In this document: positions 33,515-44,252 of the stretch, one piece after another
Position numbering within the stretch: position 1 is the stretch's first letter
Layout of the letters: each line of letters starts with the position of its first letter
From: Nematostella vectensis
Taxonomy: Eukaryota; Cnidaria; Anthozoa; Actiniaria; Edwardsiidae
Length of the DNA stretch: 64,000 nucleotides
Direction of reading: 5' to 3'
Assembly (NCBI RefSeq): GCF_932526225.1
Contig: NC_064039.1
Location: 2,380,001 to 2,444,000 of the forward strand
Made by a program: the position numbers and the translations under genes
The notes under the pieces: generated by a model
Databases searched by the model: none
What the model was told of the DNA's origin: nothing
Seen by the model: the letters and a program-made list of their open reading frames with translations, nothing else

Positions 33515-34252
33515 CTAAAATGTAAAACGGCAGGAACGTCTTATAACATGCTATGGAAGACATAAAAACAGTGCATTTTGCCCAACTTTTTTAAACAATA
33601 CTTTGAGAGTATTAAAAAAACATTATTTTCGGTCTTGTTGCGAAAATAGAATCTGTTTTACAACCTTACATTGGTAATGAGGGCAGATCAGTTTTTTGTT
33701 TTCATGAAGGGGGGTCGGACAGTAGATAGTGGGCGTGCCTCCAGGTTAATGATTTGTATGCTAGTGACTTACTTTTTCTTGGTTCCGACATGTACGCGCA
33801 CGCCGTTTAGTAATCCTGATTTATTAATTCTCCACCCTCCTGAGACCCCCCCCCCCCTTCCCTGAGATTTGCCTGAGACAATTCATTCTGCAAGCATAGA
33901 ATGATTCCTACAAGGCAGACCTCTGGAAGGCATATATCATTTTTGTCTTGATTTTATTCGTTTAATGTGGTTGGTTCTATTCGATTATAATCGACAACGT
34001 TCACATCATTCTGATTGGCTACCCGCGCCAGATGATTGACAGGTCAAAACTATGAAATGGCCGACTACCAGCTGAAGCTGAGCCCCCTTGGTGAGCCGTC
34101 CCCTCCCTCCCCCCCTTAGATTCAATTTTGAGGGGTGGGTGAACAATTTGACCAATAGGGAATAATCAATAGTAAAGATGGTAGAGAAGAATTTCATAAA
34201 TCGCTCTATTAAACCTTTTTTTCCAGAATAAACTATCAATTTATCCCTTAGA

Positions 34253-34258
34253 TTTATT
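34253..34258 (-). promoter_or_regulatory. Candidate intronic polyadenylation signal AATAAA
   Basis: TTTATT on the plus strand, AATAAA on the minus strand, about 20 bases after the stop met when E26 is read past its donor. It would end a short ADAM-TSP1 mRNA. A single hexamer in AT-rich DNA is weak evidence by itself. Confidence 0.35.
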
Positions 34259-34311
34259 CAACTCAATGTTTTTTTTTTAAACACGGTACCTATAAGACTC
34301 AGACAGTTTAC

Positions 34312-34494
34312 CTGGACAAGCTTGTGTTTGGCAGTCTTCTTCCTGGAATCTCTCCCCCGTACAATCATTGCCACCATGGGCAGGGTAAGGGTTGTTGCAG
34401 AATCGATGACGTTCTCGAGTGCCTACGTCGCATTGTCGTGAGCATTCGGTCCAATTCGACCATGCGCTGAACCCGCCATCACGAGGCGCGACCA
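34312..34494 (-). other. E26: thrombospondin type 1 repeat
   Basis: One phase 1-1 exon: DGGFSAWSNWTECSRQC, RERHRFCNNP, GGNDCTGERF, EEDCQTQACPG. It has the WxxW motif, CSRQC and six cysteines. The frame is open upstream of the acceptor to 34552 with a hydrophobic run but no ATG, so this is read as an internal exon. Confidence 0.88.
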
Positions 34495-37400
34495 CTATAC
34501 CAGTCAAACGCGAAATTATGAGAAAAATCCACCATTTTACACTCTCCTGCACAATACCAAGTTACACATCCATTTCCATTTTACGTGATCTTAGGCATGG
34601 GTAGCAAAATGTCTCACAGTTAAATGAGATTTGAATTATACCAGTATTAGTATAGTGTAAATCAATAATTGTTAATCAAGTGTGAATCTGAGGGGTTAAC
34701 AATAAGAGTTGAAAAACACTGCTTAGGGACGCGTGCCCCGCCCATCGCTACCTCCATGTACGTGCATAAAACCGTGTTAGAAAGAGGTTATTATCGTTGT
34801 GCTTATATACCTGTCCCACAGTTGGTGCTAGGGTCATATCCTGACTCACAATGACACACACCAGTGTTTGTACATTCCTAGAAACAAAGCAAAGACAACA
34901 AAAAAGACAATATCAATCAGGAATGGCGATATCAAAACACTGAGAATTTGAAAATAAAACTCCCGGATCAACAAGGCTTTTGTATGTAGCACTAGTATAG
35001 CTGGATCATAACTCACGGCTTTTATATGGCACCAGTATAGAACCAGAGTATAGCCGGATCGACACAGCTTTTATATGGCACTAGTATAGCACTAAAACAT
35101 TCTTAGGAGTGAGAACAACGCGGCTATTCAAATATTGAAAATATTGGTACTCATAGAAAGTTGGCTGTTTACTGAGCAAGAATCTGTCATTAGCAAACTG
35201 CAAACAAACTCACCCCTCGTCCAGCACACTCCTTGCCGTTGACCGAGGGGCAACTTGAGATCCCCAGCCCAGCCAAGGTCTGGCACTGATAGTTAAAACA
35301 CATCTATAAAGAAACAACATAAGAAATTTGATTAGATCATCTAATAAACACATAAATGGACTTAACCTGTAAAAGATAGTACAACACCCAAAAATACGTA
35401 ATGAACTAGAAATAAAGTACTAAGTATATCTCGTTTTAGTGACACGCTTCCAACTCACGCCCCGCTTCGACTTCTACTTCCGTACCACTTGGAGACTACA
35501 AAAAAGGGCCCAACGGTGCTAAAAACGGGCATTTACGGTAGTATTAACAGAATAGCAAAAATAATGCTTTGTTTAATGGGATGAACTAAACATGTAGCAG
35601 AAACTTGCAAGAGCAACTACCTATGTAGAGTCGTAAAATATCGACGAGCAATTCTTGTGCAGAAGGCGAAAAAACCACGGCGCATTTCCATATTTTTCTT
35701 CCTCAGGGCCACTGCCCTGTCTCCTGTATCGGTGTTGTTCCTGCCGCTCTGGCTTGCCTCCCCCTCCCCCCCTTGTTTTAGGGTGTAGTCACTCTTACCT
35801 TCCCATCGCCACACTTGGTTCCACTAGCTACCATGCCCTGACCGAGAGTGTCAGTACTCTTGAGAACTGCGGCACTGTAGAAACACAAAATAGCGTTAGT
35901 CAGGCGTTCTCGGGACTTTGGCTATGTCCGTGAGGCAATGGGCCCAAGATGGAGCCACGAGAACGCCGCGGAGATGGTCTCTATGATGTAACATACAAAC
36001 CACGGGGAAACCCGATAAGAATGCCTGGGTCTTGGCTGAGAAGGCTGCGAATATACTTATCTTTACTTATCTGCGATACTTTTTGTTTGCATCTTTTCTA
36101 GTATATCTTCACCTGCATCTAGAACCGTCATCAAGAAAGAACACCTGGTAGGCGCTTCCATAGTCGACAACCGGCGAACCGCTTGGACTAGAGCATTGAA
36201 GCTGACCGCAAAGCACGTCCCTGGTGTAGAGAAATACAATGGGTATAAGGAAAAGATATAAGCTGGCTCACATCGCATAGATATCATACAAGAAAAAGAT
36301 TTGGTGATTCACTCACACTGTTGCACACGAGGTGTTGGCGTTGTCGGCGCACGTGCCGTATCCGAGAGCTTCAGTATTCAGTTTGTCGTAACAGCCCTGA
36401 GCACCATTACTGGCAGCTAAAGATGAACAACAACAACAGATAAAAGGCTACGAGTCTGGGTATTAGCGCAGTTGGCAGAGCGTTGATTTGTTGTGCCTAT
36501 CACCACTGGGTTCCGGGTTCGATTCCCGGTTCCGACCTGAGTTGAGTTTGTTGGTTTTCGCCTTTGCTCAAAGCAGGGCCAAAAGTGGGTCATTTCTTAT
36601 TAAGGAATCTTCAATAACTATACTATTCCCATGTGATACCTGATTGCGCACCCAACCCCCCTTAGCCAATCCTTTACACGAGTCCTTTCTAAGTAGTATC
36701 CCATTGTCAGACACGAGTCGTATGGCGGCTGCCAGACGCCTTCGCCTGAGCTACATTGCATCATCGCTCTCGAGATCACGGTCAGATGATAAGGTAATAT
36801 CATGAAAGGGGGGACGTTGTGGATTGCGGTATTGGCCTCTTTTTGTACAGTATTGAGGTAAAAGAGCAAAAAACATGCGTTGATGCGGTGTATTTCAAAA
36901 CACTGCGAGATGCGAGATTTTGCTTTTCAAACGGCGGTATTGCGGTTTAAAAAAATATATTGCGGTGTTGCTATGTAAGTTAGTCCTGCGGTACCCTGGA
37001 TTTGCCCGTGGTACGAGATGATCTAGCAGGAAACCTGGGAAATGTCGTGGTGTCGCGCATACTCTTTAAAACCTCGTCCATTTGCGTGGTATGCGATATC
37101 TCCTATTTTTGGTGCGGTATTGCGGTATTTTTGAAATTTTTTTGCGATATTGCGCGAGGTCTCCCCATGATATTCTCATCGGACTAATAATAGCTGGTTT
37201 GGACCATATGAACCATATTTTTTTTTATTAACATTATTAAACCATAAACGATACTCATTTTCAGGGGCCACGGCTGTCGCAGAGAGGAGATCGTTCCACT
37301 AGTCCTCGGCGACCTGGTCCCAAAAAACAATAGCACGAGCACCCCCGTGAACAATTTCTCGTTTACTATTTTTTTTTTTTAATTATACTCACCTGATCCC

Positions 37401-40400
37401 CAGAGATCCCTGCATTGAGTGTCTGGCCTCTCAGAGCATTGACCCGAATAGCACATCGACTTTAAATAAACATCGATATAAGTACTATATACATAAAATG
37501 TGAACAAAGTGAAGCAAATCACACAACAAATGAGAAACTATACCGTGTCAGCCTGGTCAATCTATCATTGTGTGTGCACAGGTAGCCCAGGCTCAAGGCG
37601 AGTGTAAGTTTATTACAGAGTTTGTATGAGCGAACAAATCTCGTTGAAGTAAATATGCTGATTTGGCTAAAACAGCTTAGAATGACAAATAATGGCGGGA
37701 TTGAGCAGCAGCAACGTCAAACAGCTGTTTTATTTTCAAATCAGAATATTTATTTCAACGAATTTTTTGCTCATACAAACTCTGTAATAAACCTACTGAA
37801 CCTACACTCGCTGTGAACCTGGACTACCTGTGGTGTGTGTTTGGGTGTGTGAGTGGGGGGTTGGGGACGAAAATGCTCATCTCGGGTACGGATATATTTT
37901 AGGATCCTAAGCTTGAATTATAAATTACACCTATTTTCCAATGTTTGCGGAATCCCTGGTTTCCAATGTTCTGTCATTCGACATAGTCATTCGACAAGCC
38001 AAGCATTTCGTGGAAGTCATAAGCATTCTCATATTACGGACGACCTCGCAGTCGAGTTTCTAAAATCACACTACATGAAGTATGCTGCTAAACTCCTTTC
38101 TCGACATGATCCAGCCGCTCAAACCATGAAAGCTCTAAGAGAAGGTCTGCGCTGGAGAGTAATTATTTCCCATCAATATTCATCTATTGACACTTGCAAG
38201 GCTCTCTTTGTTGGGAAATCATTCGTATACGATACAAGAAAACGCTACTCTGAACACAATTATATTTGAAGGAATCAAAAAAAAAAAAAGGGGCACGGCC
38301 ATTCAGCTATCTTTTTGGTTTAAGTTATTCAGAAAAGGCGTTTTTGATCATGATGTCTGGTATCTTTAAAAGCAACAAATGAAAATGGGACACGGCCCAA
38401 CGCGTAATATTTCTGAGAAGTCCTCCTTACCAAATGTATTTCCCCAGGCCACGTTTGAATTATTAAAACTTGTATTTTTAAGAGCATCCTATACAGAAGG
38501 GAGACGCCCGACCCGGTAATATCTCAGGAGATAGCTGTAGAACGACATAAGTTTTCCCTCACGTTTGAATGAATTCCCTGCTCACTGTAAGGTGTCCAAT
38601 GTTGACCGTCCTGACTGTAGAACAGATAGTAAGCTGATACCCAATTGTACCAGTTTCCACGACCTTGAGTGGCGATACGGGAAACCGTCCTCATCTGAAC
38701 ATTTGATAACGCGAGTATAAACAGAGATATGAGGGATTTTCTAATGGGTGCGTCACATTGCAATTACCTATTATGGTTCTGGTCTAAAAATTTAAGTTGG
38801 GCAGTAGAGAAATACCTTGGAAAGCTCGTATTAAGCCCCCATCTTTTTAAAGCCCCTCTTTCAAATGTTCACGATTCACCATATTCATTCCTTGCTTGGT
38901 TTGAACGTTAAAAAGCCATTACTTATGTAGATAATACACTCTAATATATTACAATATACACTATAATATATTACACATCTGCTCCTTTTAAAGACCTAGT
39001 GCCAGAAACAGAAAAAAAGGATATACTCTTTTTTAAATAAGCCTTTCTATCTTAACTACATATTGGGTACTCTTGCCTGTCCTTAAAAAATCATGGCCAC
39101 GCCCCGGGGTCACAGCTATCGTACCTCTCCGAGGTCGACTTGAAGGTACTGGTTCTTATCCTCCTCATCCGTGCACCAAAAAGTGGATTTTTGCAGTCTG
39201 GCATAGTACGGGAAATCATTCGAGCGGTAGGAAGATGCAGTGATTTGGCTGTCAGGGATGTCACCATTCCGTAAACCAAGTGGAAGGACACAGTCTAAAA
39301 GGAATAGCGGTTAAAGTTAATATGGAAAGACCAACATAACATACAACGTACGGACGGACAAACGGAAAGCTGTAGGTAAACAGATAAAATATACCTTGTT
39401 TCATAAACCAAAGCTCGAGACGTTGGTCATCGCATCCAGACCAAAGTAACAGTTCCACCTCGTTTCCAGGGTAGCCTCCGTTTGGATGGATACAGTACCC
39501 AGTTCTTACATGCTTTAGAGATTTTCCTGAGAAAGATAAGACTTGCATTACATGATGTACTCTGGATCACTCAGTACAGGTCATTACCGCTCATTTATTA
39601 CCCGAGGGGGGGGGGGATGGCTTGAGAGAACCTCGAAATTCAAACTTACAGTTTCCTCAGGGCGAGGAAGAAAGACTTGGCAACCGGCACGCAATACGAT
39701 TTTGGTTGTACCGAGCTGTTTGTTACGAGCTGCTCAGCATATACATCGCGATACATCGAATTCGGCTGTAAAGTATGGTCCACACAGCGGTCGGTTTTTA
39801 TAATGTTTATTTGCTTGCGTTTATGTCTTATCGCCTTCGAATAACCAATAAAAACAATTAAAAGACATTATATTTTCTGAAATTGGAGTTGTTGGTTTTA
39901 TAGGTTTTACATTATCCCGGTAAATCGAATTCCAGTTAGCCTCTTTTCACTCTTTCAATAACATAGATATGGGGTCAGGCTGGGTCAGGAAGAAGTTAAA
40001 AACAGGGGCTCATAAATAGGGGCGTCACTCTCCAGTACTGTATGGGTGGGACGGCCGGTTTGGTTATCATGCTATTTTTATAAACAAGGACCCCGCGCGT
40101 CTTTGTATCTGTTTCCATTTGGCACGATATCCAATAATGGCGAAAGTTCGTTATGCCGGATTAGTTAGCCGCTTTAGCGGAACATCGCCCTTGAATGAAC
40201 ACTTGAACGAATGCCCGTAAGTTCATTTGGTATCTAGAAAATAAGCATCAGAATTTATATCAGAGGTGCAGCTAAGAACTCTTCCTTTCAGTACCTGAAG
40301 TCCTGGTAAAAGTTGCGTCAGCGTCACTGCATGAACTATCAATCACCAGCCTGGTTCCTTTACTTGTCCCTCCCCCCTCGGGGCACACTTTTCTCCCGCT

Positions 40401-43400
40401 GCACGTGTGTCTCAGGATGCCTGTGGCGTCTAGGCTGAACTCCATGTAGGCTTCCTTGCACTCGTAGCCTGACCGGAACACTATTCTGGAGCCTTCATGT
40501 GGCGAACAGCTCGCATTTTGAGGCACCACGCAGTAGTCGTTGTACGCCTTCAAGGGCGTCGCAGCAGTGGCGATGACTAAGAGAGAAAATGTAATTAAAA
40601 AAATTAAGTTCCTTTTTGGATTAAAATTTGGCTTCTAGATGAAAAACAGTTAAAGCTCAATTAAAAAGGTAATAAGACAAAAAAGTAATCAGAAAATTTG
40701 GTCCAAAGAAAAAAGTTCAAGCTAACTTTAGAAACAATATATTCTAATGATTGTATGTTGACATGAATAAATTATTATCATCACTATCACTGTCACTGTC
40801 ACATTATCGTCATTGTCATCGTCATCGTCATCGTCATCATTATTATTATTATTATTTATCAGTATAATTATTGGCATTATTAGTTAATAATTTCTATTTA
40901 TTATTGGGGATTATTGAGGATTCACGAAAAATAGAAATTAGAATATTTTACTTCCCAACTACAGCTTAATCGCTTTCTGGCTACCTTCATTCAAACCAGG
41001 GAAGTGTTCATCAAACTAACGGGATTACTTTTGGTTCGTCATGCGAATCTAGCTTGATTGGTCAATGAAAGTTTTAGACCCCGTCCTCACGTTTTCGCGA
41101 GTAGGTAGGTAGGAGTCTCACCTTCGTCCGTGGAGCACCCGTACATCTCCATCCGCATACACATCCTATCTTTCCAGTATTGCGGGTTCAAGCGAAAGTA
41201 TCGAGCCTGTACTCGCGGGTGGAGGTCTCTTGTCATCACACTGTTGTAGTTGGTGTTTGCTTGGATAAGCTGAGAAGAAGGGAGAGAGTTATAGATGAGA
41301 CATTAGAGATGATGTCCTTTTTGACAACGCCCCCTTCCTACTCCCCCCCCCCCCCCCCCCAAAGCAATCAATGTAGATGTACCTGTTTCATAGAGCGGGG
41401 AAAACCCCACAAGAAACCCTCTAGCGCCTACTTTTGGTTGTTTGTGACCCCTTGTGTGCCCCCCCCCTCCCCCGCCAATTCAGGAATGGGGATTAATAAG
41501 GGTATCAAAAATTCCCCACCCTGAAAAGGTGTGAAAGAGGCGTTAACCAATGAAGAAGCACCAAATGTACTTGCGTTATCTAGCAGTTTGATAAGTGTTC
41601 GCAGAATATTAGACATCGCGTTTATTGTACACTACCCTGTGTCCTGGTGTCCAAAGCTCGAGCTACAAGCATGTAGACGGCTGTAAAGTTGCTTGTCGTA
41701 TACAAGCATGTAGACGGCTGTAAAGTTGCTTGTCGTATACATGTAGAATATGTCCTGTTAGCGCATCCTTTTTATTGATATTATCATAACTGATCAGCGA
41801 TTTTTATACCTTTTGTGTTCTGTTACAAGGAACACCATTTTGTAAGTAGGAATCGGCGGGGCACTGCAAAAAGAAGACACGCATCTTGGGTTACTGAGAA
41901 TTTTTCATTCATATAGACATTCTAGTCATTCTTTTATTCCGGTCTTATTCCGGTCAATTCGAGTCCAGTTTATATTTTACTCTCCGTAATTATTGCGATG
42001 TAGCGCAGTTACTGTAATTGATGTAGCTTGCGTGACTTTCAAGCGCGGTGATCCAAGCATGACTTCAATTTGGTACTTGGTCTAAGTTGGTACAGTTTGA
42101 AACGAATTTAAGAAGATTACGCTTTGAAATCTTTGTGAAATATGTTTACCACGTGAAAATTGCATCCCTTGATTTTACTATGAACAAACAAAGGCAAACA
42201 AAAAGAGACGTCAGATGTCAAATAGAAGTTGTGAGCAAGGAAGCAAATCCAAAAGTTGTTTTTATTCACAAAACTTTCCTCTCTTTATTAACTGAAGAAT
42301 ATGAACAAACGTCTTTATCATCTCTTCTTTGAGACGTTGTGGATAACATGACTTACATCACGTGAGTCTCCTGGACAGTACTCGGGGACATCACAATCAT
42401 TGGTCACTCGACGACAAAGAGTCCCTTGTAACTTGTACTGTGGAAAGGAGATGAATTATAGTATTCGACATAAAGACTTTGCTAGTGCTTCGTGTCGAAC
42501 GCTTCATGGGAACGGATGGAGACTGTGCTTGCGTGTACTGTTTATGTGTTGTGCATGTGACCTGAACGTGATGTGAATACGACGTGCACGTGATGTTGTG
42601 TTCACCTAGCATGATGCATTTGGTGGTCATGTGATGTAAATGATATGTGCACGTGATGTTTTATTAACTGTGCATGTGATGTACACGTTATGTGCACCCG
42701 TGATGTTTCATGAGCTGTGCATGTAATGTACATGTCACGTGCATACCTGGCAGTTGCTACAGCAGGAGTGGTGCAAGTCGCTACAAACCGCATGACGTTT
42801 GAGACGGCAACCATGTGGCTCGCAACACCGGTCTTTGGCTTCACACATCTAGAAACAAAAAAGTGAAATGTTCGTATGAAAATTGCTTTATGTTAGCGAT
42901 ACCACACGCTATGAATCAGAGAAGGCATTTATAATGTATTGCGATGAACATCTTTTGGTAAAAATATAAATAGTCCACTTTTTTCATCGAACATCCTGGT
43001 CTATAGTAACCACGAAATAAATTGATAAAATGTACCAGAAATATGAATTATAAAGAAGAATTTTAAAATATATGAATTATTAGACCTTAATAACTCATTC
43101 GCGGTAAATGCCAGACATACAGAATGGCTGAACTTTGCTAGGGTAGGGTGGACTATAATTTTCTCGGCCTTTGTGGGAGAGCTAATACGATGTGTGTTTT
43201 GTACCTCTGGCGATCCACAGTCGCACTCTTCATCTCCTTCGCGAATTCCATTCCCGCATTGAGCGTTAATTGCCTGTGTGAAAAAGTGGGTATATAATGA
43301 GCAATTAAAAATTCTTATGGACTCTATGACTCTTGTTTGAGTTATATGGAGTCTTTTATATGTCCATGCCATAGTGCAAGTGCAAGCCGTAGATTTTTTT

Positions 43401-44217
43401 GCCAACAGAATATTATAAAGTGACTTTGAATATTACAAAAACATTTCAGTACTAACAGAAATCCGTTGCGGGCTCCACTTTATAGAACGACTGGTCTTGG
43501 GCTCCCTGTGTTTAAACCATATTTACCTGAGTAGGGACATTATACAAACACTTGTCATTAACGTTTTTCAAACTCTCCATGCTGCAGTTTGAGAAACCAG
43601 CCACACGAGTCCTGGCGAGTAAATCAAAGTGAAAAATATTAGGGATGATGAGAGAAAAACCCACTGGATTCGTATTCAGATTTACCGTGTTCACTATGTA
43701 TTTTTTCACACCACAAAGACGCTAGCGCCTAGCCAAGATTGGCGTTGGCGTAATGTTTTTAGCGGCTGGGAGGGACTGTGAGGTGCCACATCTGTTTTGT
43801 AATGGAAATTTTACTTATATGGCTGTATTAGAAAAGCTGAGCGTGCTTCAATTCAGACATTTGACGCGCATGTGATGAACACGTGGTTTGAGTGTCATGG
43901 TCACGTGGTTTGTATGTTATGGTCAAGTGATGAGCATGTGGTATTTCCTTACTTGTGTCCTCCCATGATGCATCCCCTTGGCGTAAGACATTTGCAATAT
44001 CCTGTAATGATAACATTTCGTAATTAATTCGCCACTGTTGCTCCAAAGCTTTCTCTCAATTTGCCCCATCATTCCCCGTAAACCCCTTCCTTCCCCACCC
44101 CCTATATAACAATTTAGTAACTATATAACAATATAGTAACGTAACTCTCCCTACTCCTGTTATGACTAAACCCAGCTGCCCCTCATCTCCCCTAACCCCC
44201 CCCCCCCCCACCCCCCA

Positions 44218-44252
<35 letters not shown>

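Noticed and set aside
35449..35510. Possible extra exon between E23 and E24
   Set aside because: E23 (GTKCGDGK) joins E24 (MCFNYQC) directly in phase 0, as ADAM proteins require. The segment adds a frame with no ADAM counterpart.
36466..36547. Functional tRNA gene
   Set aside because: Good A and B boxes, but the acceptor stem does not pair and the anticodon arm is poor, so SINE is the better reading.
37002..38369. Plus-strand frames of 60-138 codons in the intron beside the cassette
   Set aside because: They run over the foldback element and antisense to the intron; composition is not protein-like and no module is recognised.
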